DNA of 64,000 nucleotides from Oleidesulfovibrio sp964593925 (lineage in GTDB: Bacteria > Desulfobacterota > Desulfovibrionia > Desulfovibrionales > Desulfovibrionaceae). A program made the position numbers and the translations under genes. The stretch spans positions 1-64,000 of the forward strand of contig CAZQKM010000008.1 of NCBI GenBank assembly GCA_964593925.1, read 5' to 3'. Each line of letters begins with the position of its first letter. The stretch's first letter is position 1. The notes under the pieces were generated by a model. The model made no database searches and had not been told where the DNA came from. It saw only the letters and a program-made list of their open reading frames with translations. This document shows positions 55,201-64,000 of the stretch, one piece after another.

Positions 55201-56219
55201 CGGTATGGAACACTGCTTTTCTGGGTGACGCGGTGTTGACCATACCGTTGATCAGAACATTAAAAAATGCATACCCCAATGCCACCATTGATTTTTGGGT
55301 GCGTAAAGGGTTTGAAGGATTGTTCGCGGCCCAGCCCGAGCTTGAAGAAGTCTATGGTTATGACAAAAATGGTGCGGAGGGTCGCGTTCGTGGAGTCGTA
55401 AAGGCCGTGCGGCATATGGCCGAAAAAAAATATTCTCTGTTTGTTTCGGCCCATACAAGTCCGCGTAGCGCCCTGATTGCCCGTGGATCAGGGGCTAAGA
55501 TACGTATTGGTTATGATACACCTTTTATAAATCGCTGCTGCTACACGCATACTGTGCAGCGCATGTTCCACCAGTTGCAAGAGGTAGAAAGGTTGCTGCG
55601 GTTGACAACGCCGTTGGACATCGCAGAGATGCTGCACTGGCCGGAGCTGGTGTTGTCAGATAATGCTCTGCATAATGCTGCAACATTTTTTGCCCGGCGG
55701 GTTACACGGCCTGTTGTGGGGCTGCATCCCGGATCTGTATGGGGTACAAAGCGGTGGCCTGCGGTGTGGTATGCTGAGGTAGCCTCGCGTGCCGTGGCGT
55801 GCGGAGCACAGGTCATGCTTTTTGCCGGTCCTGGAGAGGAGGAGACAGCACGTGATGTGCTGCGGCATATCATTACAGACGGCAGGCCTGATGCAGTGCT
55901 CGATTGTTCGGGGCGTCTCTCTCTGCCGGAATTGGCAGCCTACCTTGGCAGGCTTGATTGCTATGTGACCAATGATTCCGGCCCTATGCATCTTGCCTGG
56001 GCACAGCGTACGCCGGTTACAGCCATTTTTGGCCCCACCGTGCGTGCATTGGGTTTTTTTCCGCGAGGTGAGGCATCTTTTGTGGTGGAGTCTGCTGTAA
56101 GCTGTAGGCCATGCGGCTTGCATGGACCACAAACCTGCCCCCAAGGACACCATAGGTGTATGACACAAGTCACCCCCCAGATGGTATGGGAGGACGTACA
56201 AAAAAAGCTTTTTAAGTGA
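55188..56219 (+). CDS. waaF: Glycosyltransferase family 9 (LPS heptosyltransferase)
   Basis: The 343-aa protein adds heptose to the LPS core at the cytoplasmic face. It starts VQRIAVWNTAFLGDAVLTIP and has GLHPGSVWGTKRWP, TNDSGPMHLAWA and TAIFGPTVRALGF, the GT9 nucleotide-sugar site. It ends in a Cys-rich CRPCGLHGPQTCPQGHHRC segment. GTG 55188 has GGAGG upstream; the longer frame from 55158 is not favoured. It is coupled with gmhB. Whether it is heptosyltransferase II or I is uncertain. Confidence 0.85.
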   Translation: MQRIAVWNTAFLGDAVLTIPLIRTLKNAYPNATIDFWVRKGFEGLFAAQPELEEVYGYDKNGAEGRVRGVVKAVRHMAEKKYSLFVSAHTSPRSALIARGSGAKIRIGYDTPFINRCCYTHTVQRMFHQLQEVERLLRLTTPLDIAEMLHWPELVLSDNALHNAATFFARRVTRPVVGLHPGSVWGTKRWPAVWYAEVASRAVACGAQVMLFAGPGEEETARDVLRHIITDGRPDAVLDCSGRLSLPELAAYLGRLDCYVTNDSGPMHLAWAQRTPVTAIFGPTVRALGFFPRGEASFVVESAVSCRPCGLHGPQTCPQGHHRCMTQVTPQMVWEDVQKKLFK

Positions 56220-56308
56220 AGAATGCGAAGCAGGTTAGGGCGATGGCTCCGCTTGTTTTATGGATATAATACGGTATTTTCAGTGCCTAGTGGGGAATCG
56301 GTGAAATT

Positions 56309-56345
56309 AAACAGGGGCGGAAGAATATTTCTTCCGCCCCTGTTT
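56309..56345. terminator. Bidirectional terminator between waaF and nhaD
   Basis: A 17-bp perfect stem, AAACAGGGGCGGAAGAA (56309-56325) with its complement (56329-56345), has a 3-nt loop. The genes converge on it. The short A/T ends on both strands allow termination in either direction. Confidence 0.85.
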
Positions 56346-56371
56346 GTATGTGTATATGCGTGGCTTCTACC

Positions 56372-57811
56372 CTAGAAGAAAAGGAAGGTTACCACTATAA
56401 ATACAGGGACCAGGAAGGCTACAGACCATGCCATGTATCCGAAGAAACTAGGCATTCTGACTCCTTGGTCTTCAGCTATGGAACGCACCATGAAGTTGGG
56501 AGCATTACCAATATATGTATTGGCGCCCATGAATACCGCACCCGCGGAGATGGCCAACAGGGTCTGGCTCAAGTCGTTCATCAGATGTACGGCGTCACCG
56601 CCCGCAGTGTTGAAGAATACAAGATATGTAGGAGCATTATCAAGGAAGCTTGACAGCACACCCGTAAGCCAGAAGTACATGTAGTTGACCGGTTGGCCGT
56701 TGCTGCTGACCATTTCGATGACGCCACTCAAGGCACCGGATTCACCAGCCTTGAGGATTGCAATGGCTGGAATCATGGAGATGAATATACCGGAGAATAG
56801 CTTGGCTACTTCTACAATGGGGAACCAGTTGAAGTCGTTTTTCCTGCGGCTTTCTGGGTTGGTCAGGCGCAGAGACAGGGCGGCGATGAGCAGCAGCAGC
56901 ACATCGCGAACGATGTTTTGCAGGTCTACAGGTACATGATAGATAGTAAGGCTGATACCGGGGCGCCACAAGCCGCTCAAGAGCACGGCACCCACAACGC
57001 CAAGCAACAGCAGCAGGTTGATTTTGCCTTCAAGGCCCAGCTTTTCGCCGGAGTTGTCTACTTCAGGGGTGGGTTTGCCCTCTTTGGCAAACAGTACAGT
57101 GTCAAGCACAAAGTACACACCCAGCAGAATGGTGGCCACAAAGATCATGGGCACCAGCATATGGCTGGTGGTCCAGAAAAAAGAGACGCCTTTCAAAAAA
57201 CCAAGGAACAAGGGGGGGTCGCCCAAAGGTGTCAGCGAACCGCCAATATTGGCTACAAGAAAGATGAAGAATACGACAGAGTGGACCTTGAACCTGCGGT
57301 GTGCGTTGGCACGCAGCAGGGGGCGGATGAGGAGCATGGCCGCACCGGTGGTACCCATCCAGCTTGCCAGCACTGTGCCAATAAGCAGAATGCCGGTGTT
57401 CACCACAGGTGTACCCACAAGTGAGCCGGTAAGGCGCACTCCACCTGCCACGGTAAAGAGCGAAAGCAGCAGGATGATAAAGGGGATGTATTCAAGGAAG
57501 AGGGTATGCACAACTTCGTATACTGCCAGTGACAGGCCGAACTGGGTGGTAAAGGGGATCAGAAAGGCCAGTGCCCAGAACAAGGAAACCTTGCCAAAGT
57601 TGTTGTGCCAGAAGTGCGGCGCGGTGAGCGGAAAAATAGCAATGGAGAGCAACATGCAGGCAAAAGGAATGACCCACATTACTCCTAGTTCGGCTCCATC
57701 CAGATGAGGAGCGCCGTAGCCACCTGCCGCCATTGCCGTATGGGGCAACAGGGAGACCGCCGTGAGTGTAAGCACTGCGGTAAAAAGTTTAAGAAAACTC
57801 CAGCGGTTCAC
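56372..57811 (-). CDS. nhaD: Sodium/proton antiporter NhaD family
   Basis: NhaD exports Na+ or Li+ in exchange for protons at the inner membrane. The 479-aa protein has an N-terminal signal-like segment (VNRWSFLKLFTAVLTLTAVS), then about a dozen membrane segments. Notable motifs are ASWMGTTGAAMLLIRPLL, ANIGGSLTPLGDPPLFLGF, LSSFLDNAPTYLVFFNTAGG and GAVFMGANTYIGNAPNFMV, conserved in the family. GTG 57811 is chosen because GGAGG lies about 9 bases upstream; the longer frame from 57916 is rejected. It is alone, with convergent waaF. Confidence 0.9.
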   Translation of the reverse strand: MNRWSFLKLFTAVLTLTAVSLLPHTAMAAGGYGAPHLDGAELGVMWVIPFACMLLSIAIFPLTAPHFWHNNFGKVSLFWALAFLIPFTTQFGLSLAVYEVVHTLFLEYIPFIILLLSLFTVAGGVRLTGSLVGTPVVNTGILLIGTVLASWMGTTGAAMLLIRPLLRANAHRRFKVHSVVFFIFLVANIGGSLTPLGDPPLFLGFLKGVSFFWTTSHMLVPMIFVATILLGVYFVLDTVLFAKEGKPTPEVDNSGEKLGLEGKINLLLLLGVVGAVLLSGLWRPGISLTIYHVPVDLQNIVRDVLLLLIAALSLRLTNPESRRKNDFNWFPIVEVAKLFSGIFISMIPAIAILKAGESGALSGVIEMVSSNGQPVNYMYFWLTGVLSSFLDNAPTYLVFFNTAGGDAVHLMNDLSQTLLAISAGAVFMGANTYIGNAPNFMVRSIAEDQGVRMPSFFGYMAWSVAFLVPVFIVVTFLFF

Positions 57812-58183
57812 CGTTCTTTGCCTCCTTGTTGCGTGAGAACGTTGCCTGAAGTGGAAAAACAAACAGGCATTTTGATTAACATACGGCATACCATGGATGA
57901 TTTGTCTTGAACCCATGGCATGTACAACAAATAACCGTGTTGTAAACGGTCACAATCAACTACCCGTTCTACCGGAGGCAGGCAGACTTTTCAATAAGAA
58001 CCGTACCTCTAAGCTTGAAAAAACGGCTGGCACGCATATTTATTAAATATTTTATAATGTTATCTTTTCCTGTAGGGGCTGTGTTACGGCCTCTACAGGA
58101 TGACAGCCTGGGCAGAACCTTGTATGTGTCAATGCTTGGCAGGCACTATGTATACGATGAATATTTAAGTATTGGTATGAGTT
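57812..58183. other. Divergent gap between nhaD and trmH
   Basis: No gene is seen. A perfect TATAAT lies at 58053-58058 with no good -35, and a strong hairpin at 58068-58100 sits in the likely trmH leader. Confidence 0.5.
58068..58100 (+). promoter_or_regulatory. Hairpin in the trmH leader
   Basis: TCCTGTAGGGGC (58068-58079) pairs with GCCTCTACAGGA (58089-58100) over 12 bp with one G-U pair and a 9-nt loop. It starts 10 bases after the TATAAT at 58053. It has no T-run on the plus strand, so it is a leader structure or protein-binding site rather than a terminator. Confidence 0.45.
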
Positions 58184-58774
58184 ATGACAAAACAGCGTAC
58201 AGCAGAGCGGATGGAGAAAATCAGATGGGTACTTGCGCGACGACAAAACGATCTGACTCTTGTTCTTGCCAACATTCATGACCCGCATAATGTTTCGGCA
58301 ATCTATCGTAGTTGCGACGCGTTTGGCGTACCCCGGGTACATTTATATTATACGGACACGGCGTTTCCTGCTTTGAGTGGGCGTTCTTCTGCCTCGGCTC
58401 GCAAATGGGTGGAAACACAGCGTCACCAAACTCCTACAACGCTCAAGGGCGCTCTCAAAGAGCGGGGCTGCCGTATTCTGGTGACCAGCTGTTCTCCTTC
58501 GGCACGGCCATTTAACGAGTGGGATCTGGCGGAACCCACGGCCGTGATTATGGGGAATGAGCATGGGGGAGTAGCTGCGGAGCTTTTGGATATGGCCGAT
58601 GGTGAGATGTATATTCCTATGTTTGGCATGATTCAAAGCTTTAACGTCTCGGTAGCCGCGGCAGTGATTCTTGCCGAGGCCTCGCGGCAGCGGCAGCGCG
58701 CGGGCAGGTATGATTCGCCTACGTATTCAGAAGAAGAATACACTGCACTGTTAGAAGTATGGACAAAAAAATAG
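58184..58774 (+). CDS. trmH: tRNA (guanosine-2'-O-) methyltransferase TrmH-like
   Basis: The 196-aa SPOUT enzyme has LVLANIHDPHNVSAIYRSCD (residues 27-46), ARKWVETQRH, VIMGNEHGGVAAELL and IPMFGMIQSFNVSVAAAVIL, the knot motifs of TrmH. It most likely methylates G18 of tRNA, though related enzymes act on other sites. Start ATG 58184 has only a weak ribosome binding site. No partner genes flank it. Confidence 0.9.
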   Translation: MTKQRTAERMEKIRWVLARRQNDLTLVLANIHDPHNVSAIYRSCDAFGVPRVHLYYTDTAFPALSGRSSASARKWVETQRHQTPTTLKGALKERGCRILVTSCSPSARPFNEWDLAEPTAVIMGNEHGGVAAELLDMADGEMYIPMFGMIQSFNVSVAAAVILAEASRQRQRAGRYDSPTYSEEEYTALLEVWTKK

Positions 58775-58962
58775 CTGAAGCTCCCTGCATTTTGTGTCTG
58801 TACCGCACTGGGTATGGCTGGCCATGGCGGTGGGAGTTTTTGGGGGGGGTATGCTGTGTGTCCATGGCCTTGTGTCTAGCAGGGTAAGCAATAAGGGGCA
58901 TGTTCTCAGCATATTCAAGGGGTTATGGTCGGTAGCTTGATGAGGCAGCGAAAAGCGGGCCG

Positions 58963-60204
58963 CTAGAGCAGGTCGAGTTCGCTCAACCAGCCTTCGTACA
59001 GGGATTGCAGGGTTGGCTCGTTTGCGCGTCGTGCCCAGTTGGCCAGTCCTGCTGCTTTTTTTGTGAGTGTGCCTACATCTTCAAGCATGGCGTTGATGTG
59101 TGCGGCTTTTTGTATGGCTTGTTCTGCAAGGCCGACATTGCCAGCTTTGGCTGCACAGGCCGCCAGCTGGCGGTAGTGTGGTAGCAGGGGAAAAAAGTAT
59201 GTTTGTAACAGGCGTACCCCGCTTGCCTCAACATGCTGTCCCGCCTGTTCCAGGTAGCCTGCCAAAAGGGCGTATCCTGTCTGCCACAAGGGTTCTTGTT
59301 GCAACATTTCCCAGCAGGCTCCGGGGTCAAAAGTGCCTTGCATGCTATAAGACAGATCAGTCTCGCGATTTTCGGGCAGGGCAAGATAGGATTCCAGCCA
59401 CGACGTCAGCATAAATCGATAGCCGTCGCGTGCTGCATAGGTATGCAGATCCGGCCCGAACCAGCCTTTGCAGCGCTCATTGAGAAGCCGTGCGTTCATG
59501 TCATCGTCATCGCCGCGCCCAGGGGTTTGGCTTTCCAAGTGGATGACCTTGCTTTGGGTAATGCATGCAAGGCGCTTGCCTGCCTCGCCAATGCGGCAGC
59601 ATAGCTCAAGATCTTCGCTACCGTTTTTATAGCCTTTGTAAAAGCCGCCACATTGAGCAAAAAGCGTTCGCTCCAGCATGAGGCAGGCACCGGTAATGGC
59701 TTGCAGGTTGCGGCGAGTATGTATGGCGGGATGCGTGGCAGGAAAGTTGGCATACAGATGCTGGGTGCGTAGCGCGGGGGTAAAGGCTATTCCTGCATGT
59801 TGTACCCTGTGCGAATCGGGGTATAATAAAAGTGGTCCCACCGCTCCCAGCCGGTGGTCTTCCTCGAACGCTTTTAATAGTGGGCCCAGCCAGTGAGGGG
59901 TCAGCAGGGTGTCGTTGTTGAGAAAGAGCAGCTTTTGCCCTGTGGCTTTTTGGACACCGTGGTTGCATGCCGGGCCAAATCCCTTGTTGCTTTCTAGCCG
60001 GATGTGGCTGAATCGAGTCGCAAAAAGTGTTTTTCCCAGAGTAGCAAGGTGTACAGGAGTCTCGTCATCCGAGCCGTTATCGACTACAATGACCTCGTAA
60101 AAATCGCCCGGGGTATGTTCACGCAGGCTTTTAAGGCAGTTTTTGGTAAGCGGCCATTGATTCCAGACGGGAATAATTATGGAAAGTTGTGGAGTATGAG
60201 TCAT
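58963..60204 (-). CDS. Family 2 glycosyltransferase with helical C-terminal region
   Basis: The 413-aa protein has a GT2 domain at about residues 5-255: SIIIPVWNQWPLTKNCLKSL, VIVVDNGSDDETP, SNKGFGPACNHGV, KLLFLNNDTLLTPHW (the D-x-D-like NND) and TGACLMLERTLF. The remaining 150 residues are helical and TPR-like. ATG 60204 overlaps the upstream gene's TGA (ATGA), so the two are coupled. The acceptor is unknown; LPS, capsule or flagellin glycosylation is possible. Confidence 0.85.
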   Translation of the reverse strand: MTHTPQLSIIIPVWNQWPLTKNCLKSLREHTPGDFYEVIVVDNGSDDETPVHLATLGKTLFATRFSHIRLESNKGFGPACNHGVQKATGQKLLFLNNDTLLTPHWLGPLLKAFEEDHRLGAVGPLLLYPDSHRVQHAGIAFTPALRTQHLYANFPATHPAIHTRRNLQAITGACLMLERTLFAQCGGFYKGYKNGSEDLELCCRIGEAGKRLACITQSKVIHLESQTPGRGDDDDMNARLLNERCKGWFGPDLHTYAARDGYRFMLTSWLESYLALPENRETDLSYSMQGTFDPGACWEMLQQEPLWQTGYALLAGYLEQAGQHVEASGVRLLQTYFFPLLPHYRQLAACAAKAGNVGLAEQAIQKAAHINAMLEDVGTLTKKAAGLANWARRANEPTLQSLYEGWLSELDLL

Positions 60205-61895
60205 GACACTGGGTAGATATCGCATAATGCGGTATGTTTTCGTAATAAATCGTTACGGGCGGCTGTAAGGGTATGCTCCCGTATGCGTTGCATAGTGGCC
60301 GCGGGGTAAAGGTGTTCCATTTTAATTTTGTTACCCATGATGTGCCCTTGTTTTTCTGGGTTTGTGGCTTGGCGCATGCTGGAGTGTTGCATATGGGCGA
60401 TACGCACGCTACCTGTAAAAATCGTATAGTATCCGCCTTGTGCACAGCGTATGTCCCGCTCCAGGTCGTCAAACTGCGAAGGGCTGAAGCGTACATCAAA
60501 GGCGCCGCATTTTTCCACGGAATCCATGTTGATAATGTGGCAGCAACCTGAGACAGAGAGGCAAGGGCGTGTGTGCGTGGATGCCAGAACAGATCGGTTG
60601 GTGGCAGCGTTACAATAGATATGGATATGCTCATCCAGATCGGTAAAGCTGCGTTGCCCCAAATCGGGGGCAATGGTATAGTAGTCTGCGCATTGCACGG
60701 CGTGTGGCGGGGTGTGATCCATAATGGCACAGCCCACAGTGGCTGTGTGTTGTGAGTCAATGGCCACGGCGAGTAAGGGTTCAAGCCATTTTTCGGGCAG
60801 CAGGATGTCGTCGTCCAAAAACACGGCTTTTTGATGGCGTCTGACATCAGGCAAAGATAAAAGCCAATTGCGAGCTGCTGGCGCGCCGATATTTACTGGC
60901 AGGCGTGTAATCGCAAACTGTGCATGGGGCCATGTGGAGGCTTCATTCTGCAACATGGTGTACATGTCGCCGCCTGGCGGCGAGCTTTCTGAACCGTTGT
61001 CCAGCACAAAAACAGGTGTATGGGCCGCGTCGGAAGCACGCAGACTTTGTAGGGTACGGTACAGCAGCTCGGTTTTATTCCAAGAATAGAGCAAGATCGC
61101 CGGTGGATTATCATGGAGCTGCCTGTGGCATGATGCTTTGGGATGCAACAGTTCATAGAGCGACAGCGTAAGGCCGGGATGCCATGGATGTGCCCGCCAG
61201 AGCGGTTCTAGAACAGTGCATGCACTGGCGGTATCCTGGCATCGGAGTGCGCTTTCTACCTGCATTTCTGCACACCATAGGGCAAAGATATCAGCGGACG
61301 GGTCTTGCAGTGCCGCAAGCTCGGCATCGACCTGCGGAGCGTAGTCAGCTGTTCGGGGCAGATGGGCGTGGATGGTCCACTCGGCCCGCATACGCCGCCG
61401 GAGAATGTCTACTCCGGGAAATTGGGGTAGAGCTTGCAGGGCTTTATCCCAATATGCTTCTTGTGCAGTATCAAGGCACAATGCCAAGGCTTCATTGAGC
61501 CAAAAACAACAGTGGGCATCGTCTTTAATATGATGTGCAATGTTACGAGCTGCTTGCTGGGGATCTGAACGGTTCTGGGTACGCCAGGCATCATATTCGT
61601 GGGGAACAAGACTACGGTTTAGTATATTGGCTGCCAGTGTAGCACTGGCTTTGTGTGGTGAAGCATGGGCAAACAGGCGTGTTACAAGGCGGCATAGCCT
61701 ATGGTCCAGTGGGTGTTTTTGCCACGACCAAAGCAGGTGCGCTGCCATGGCCTGGTTTTCTGCGTGGTTGTTTACCTGTACGCTCAGGCCATGCTCAAGA
61801 TGCATGAGCCGGATGTGTAGCCCCTCTACCCCCAGTACCCACAGTGGAAGCGCGTCACATAACCGGAGCATGACATGCGTGCGTGGGTCGTTCAT
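60201..61895 (-). CDS. Large family 2 glycosyltransferase, paralogue A
   Basis: The 564-aa protein has an N-terminal helical region of about 260 residues (WSWQKHPLDHRLCR, ARNIAHHIKDDAH) and a GT2 domain beginning near residue 270: ILLYSWNKTELLYRTLQSL, VFVLDNGSESSP, NIGAPAARNWLLSLP, FLDDDILLPEKW and VSGCCHIINMDSV followed by FSPSQFDDLERDIR. It is a diverged paralogue of the gene at 62155-63756. ATG 61895 has AAGG upstream; the frame stays open to 62330 but the extra part is low-quality and is rejected. Confidence 0.85.
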   Translation of the reverse strand: MNDPRTHVMLRLCDALPLWVLGVEGLHIRLMHLEHGLSVQVNNHAENQAMAAHLLWSWQKHPLDHRLCRLVTRLFAHASPHKASATLAANILNRSLVPHEYDAWRTQNRSDPQQAARNIAHHIKDDAHCCFWLNEALALCLDTAQEAYWDKALQALPQFPGVDILRRRMRAEWTIHAHLPRTADYAPQVDAELAALQDPSADIFALWCAEMQVESALRCQDTASACTVLEPLWRAHPWHPGLTLSLYELLHPKASCHRQLHDNPPAILLYSWNKTELLYRTLQSLRASDAAHTPVFVLDNGSESSPPGGDMYTMLQNEASTWPHAQFAITRLPVNIGAPAARNWLLSLPDVRRHQKAVFLDDDILLPEKWLEPLLAVAIDSQHTATVGCAIMDHTPPHAVQCADYYTIAPDLGQRSFTDLDEHIHIYCNAATNRSVLASTHTRPCLSVSGCCHIINMDSVEKCGAFDVRFSPSQFDDLERDIRCAQGGYYTIFTGSVRIAHMQHSSMRQATNPEKQGHIMGNKIKMEHLYPAATMQRIREHTLTAARNDLLRKHTALCDIYPVS

Positions 61896-62154
61896 GGTGT
61901 GTAGCCTTGGGTTGGGGAATTGGATTAGGCCGGGAGCATGGCGCACCACGTAGCATAAAGACCAAGTTTGCGGGCTGATAAGCATTGCGAATTCATAGAC
62001 CGCAGGATATGCAAATATCTTGTAGCGCTTTGCGTGCCAAGTCAAGCATGCGGTGTACAGTGGGAGGAAATGCGTGTTTTTTAATTGGGAAACCCTCGCT
62101 GGTATGGGTGATAATTGTTTTTTGCGGGCCCTTGTCAAGGGAGGTGTCGGCAAA

Positions 62155-63756
62155 ATGCACTGTGTGTCACTAGCTGATAGGGCTTTGCAGAATGCCATGG
62201 GGGCGGAGCACACTTCTCCTGGTACGCGGGGTATCTGGCTGGAGCTTGGTAGAGCGTTGTTGTGTGCTTCTTGGGACGCAGATCCACTGGACGGTGTAAC
62301 AGCATCGCAGCTGCTGGCGCTGGACGCCATACAGCCATTTCTTGAACCACCGGTGCGCCAGGCTGCGCAAGAGGTATGTACCGGTTGGCGCGTACCCGAA
62401 GAACAGCGTTACTATGCGCACTTAGTGCAAAAGCGTGATATCCCGCGTATGCAGCGCTATCTTGAGCAGCAGGCAGAGCGGGAACCTCTCAATACCTACT
62501 GGATACAGCAACTCTTGGCTATTGCCATATACGAGGGGGATACGTCGCGTGCGGCTGATATAGTCACTCATACTCGAAGTGTGCCCCATGCTGTACGCCA
62601 GCGTGTGCTTGCAGATGTCTGCTTTTTGCAGGAGGATTATGAGCGTGCTGCCGGCTACTACGCGGCGGTTTGGCCTGAGGGGACTGGAGGCGTTGTCGAA
62701 CACCTGGTGCGTGGTGCCGAGGCGTTGTGCCGTGGTGGGGGTAATGAGCCCGCAGCAAGTTTGTGGCAGGCTGCATTGCGGGTACGGGGCTGGGACGCCA
62801 ATTTGGTGTTGCGTGTTCATGACGCCATGACCGGGCTTGCCAGTGAGCGGCACCCCCCCGAGGGGCAAGGCGCTGTATTGCTTTATACATGGAATAAGGC
62901 GGAGTCTCTGGATGTAACGCTTAAAAGCTTGGCAGCATCAGAACTTGGTGACACGCTTGTTGTGGTGCTGGACAACGGCTCGACAGATGGTACCCCGCAA
63001 GTATTGGCCCGTTGGAAAACCATACTGGGCGAACGGATGCGAACCGTTACGTTGCCATGCAATGTGGGAGCGCCAGCGGCTCGTAACTGGCTTATGCACA
63101 TGTCGGATTTGGATCACTGCCGCTGGGTGGCGTATTGCGACGATGATGTGGAACTGCCCATGGACTGGCTGGGGTATTTTGGGGCAGCCATGCAGCAGTA
63201 TCCTCGGGCTGCTGTATGGGGGTGTCGTGTCGTGGATTTTGCAAATCCTATGCGGATGCAGGCTGTAGACATGCATCTTGATGTTGGTTCGGAACAGGCA
63301 CCAGAGCAGGCTGCCTGGGATGGGGAACGACGTTTCGCCATATCCACACTACACCATCAGGATATGGACTTTGGACAGTTCTGCTATATGCGTCCATGTG
63401 CCACTGTTACTGGATGTTGCCACATGTTTTTGCTTGCTGCGTTACGCAAGGGCGGTGGATTTGATCTGCGCTTTTCGCCCTCTCAATATGATGATGTTGA
63501 GCATGATCTGCGTCACGTGCTGCAAGGTAACCTACCAGTATATCAGGGGCACCTTGGGGTACGCCATATGAAGCGTAGCGGCAAGGCTTCGCTGCTGAAC
63601 ACCTCGGAGCATGGTAGTGCCGTTGCCAATATGTACAAGCTGCAACAGCGCTATAGCAAAGAAGAATTTGACTGCATGCGTGCACATGTCACTGATGCGT
63701 GTTTGCAGGACCTGAAGGCCAAGGCAGCACACTTGGTTACCTTGCGGCAAGAATGA
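62155..63756 (+). CDS. Large family 2 glycosyltransferase, paralogue B
   Basis: The 533-aa protein has an N-terminal TPR-like region (about 1-235; LVQKRDIPRMQRYLEQQAE, LADVCFLQEDYERAAGYY) and a GT2 domain starting near residue 240: LLYTWNKAESLDVTLKSL, VVLDNGSTDGTP, NVGAPAARNWLMHMS, AYCDDDVELPMDWLGYF and VTGCCHMF, then FDLRFSPSQYDDVEHDLRH. These motifs match paralogue A nearly one to one. ATG 62155 is preferred over upstream starts because AGGGAGG lies about 10 bases before it. The 259-base divergent gap to paralogue A probably holds both promoters. Confidence 0.85.
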   Translation: MHCVSLADRALQNAMGAEHTSPGTRGIWLELGRALLCASWDADPLDGVTASQLLALDAIQPFLEPPVRQAAQEVCTGWRVPEEQRYYAHLVQKRDIPRMQRYLEQQAEREPLNTYWIQQLLAIAIYEGDTSRAADIVTHTRSVPHAVRQRVLADVCFLQEDYERAAGYYAAVWPEGTGGVVEHLVRGAEALCRGGGNEPAASLWQAALRVRGWDANLVLRVHDAMTGLASERHPPEGQGAVLLYTWNKAESLDVTLKSLAASELGDTLVVVLDNGSTDGTPQVLARWKTILGERMRTVTLPCNVGAPAARNWLMHMSDLDHCRWVAYCDDDVELPMDWLGYFGAAMQQYPRAAVWGCRVVDFANPMRMQAVDMHLDVGSEQAPEQAAWDGERRFAISTLHHQDMDFGQFCYMRPCATVTGCCHMFLLAALRKGGGFDLRFSPSQYDDVEHDLRHVLQGNLPVYQGHLGVRHMKRSGKASLLNTSEHGSAVANMYKLQQRYSKEEFDCMRAHVTDACLQDLKAKAAHLVTLRQE

Positions 63757-64000
63757 ATCGGTGAGCTTGAAAAAATATTTTCATGCGGGGGAGCACCTGT
63801 ACGGAGGCGCAAGCCTGCTTGCCTTGGAGCCTGTTGCCTGCAAGGGAGAGCTCCCCATGAATTTACTTTGCGTACAGCAAATAAGGTGAGTTTCAGTCTT
63901 GCTCATCTGGAGCCGAGAAGTACGATAACCATGTGATATCCTGACGTGGCCCCATGTGGTCATGGGGGCAGCCCCGCCAGCAAGGGGAGACATTGGAGCA
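63757..64000. other. Gene-free right end of the window
   Basis: No complete gene is seen. GGGGAGC (about 63787) and GCTCCCC (about 63850) could pair around a long, GC-rich region after paralogue B. A CATGGGGGCAGCCCCGC stretch near 63962 resembles DNA at 44244-44260 between guaA and tatB. Confidence 0.4.

Noticed and set aside
57018..57707. 229-codon plus frame
   Set aside because: Complete antisense shadow of nhaD, whose frame has clear family motifs.
61896..62330. Upstream extension of glycosyltransferase paralogue A
   Set aside because: It is antisense to paralogue B, rich in Ser/Thr/Pro from a shadow frame, and a better start with AAGG exists at 61895.

Overview
The window looks like a chromosomal segment of a Gram-negative anaerobe of the Desulfovibrio group (Desulfovibrionaceae). 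This is an inference from family knowledge, since no rRNA or sulfate-reduction gene is present. It rests on the cytochrome c maturation cluster with a CxxxY-type CcmE and no CcmG/CcmH, the tatB-tatC-hisB-lipoprotein-hisA order, the rhodanese-ferritin fusion, and a long fatty acid/riboflavin gene train. Base composition is close to even by eye. Coding density is modest: several 300 to 900 base spacers carry no convincing gene. I saw no tRNA, rRNA, CRISPR array, insertion sequence or prophage.

Layout. 1-7.4 kb: an unknown small protein, a secreted alpha/beta hydrolase-like protein that has lost its catalytic residues, an MscS channel, a two-HD-domain HD-GYP protein split by a -1 frameshift at a slippery A-run, a rhodanese-ferritin fusion and a UPF0280 protein. 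7.9-11.5 kb: argF, argG, argH (last steps of arginine synthesis). 12.4-15 kb: a secreted phosphodiester glycosidase-like protein, a small membrane protein and metF. 15.6-35.2 kb: an almost unbroken minus-strand train running DUF177, rpmF, plsX, fabH, fabG, acpP, fabF, glyA, comEB, ribD, ribE, ribBA, ribH, nusB, leuS, lptE, holA, radC, lon and a small orphan. It joins lipid, riboflavin, one-carbon, translation, replication and proteostasis genes, with internal hairpins that probably tune expression. 35.4-40.5 kb: rpmB, fxsA, a rhomboid protease, pncC (minus strand), a periplasmic binding protein fused to a dead cytidine-deaminase fold, and glk. 40.8-47.5 kb: minus-strand guaB-guaA and tatB-tatC-hisB-lipoprotein-hisA. 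47.8-54.3 kb: minus-strand CNNM/CBS protein and ccmE-F-A-B-C-D-TPR. 54.5-56.2 kb: gmhB and a heptosyltransferase (LPS inner core). 56.4-58.8 kb: nhaD and trmH. 59-63.8 kb: three family 2 glycosyltransferases, two of them paralogues transcribed divergently.

The most unusual items are the secreted solute-binding/pseudo-cytidine deaminase fusion (38310-39503), the in-frame A AAA AAG heptamer joining two halves of the HD-GYP gene (4669-4675), the hydrolase with both Ser and His of its triad replaced (773-1915), and the histidine-free CcmE system. No multi-gene system here looks wholly new; the novelty lies in single proteins and regulatory-looking DNA.
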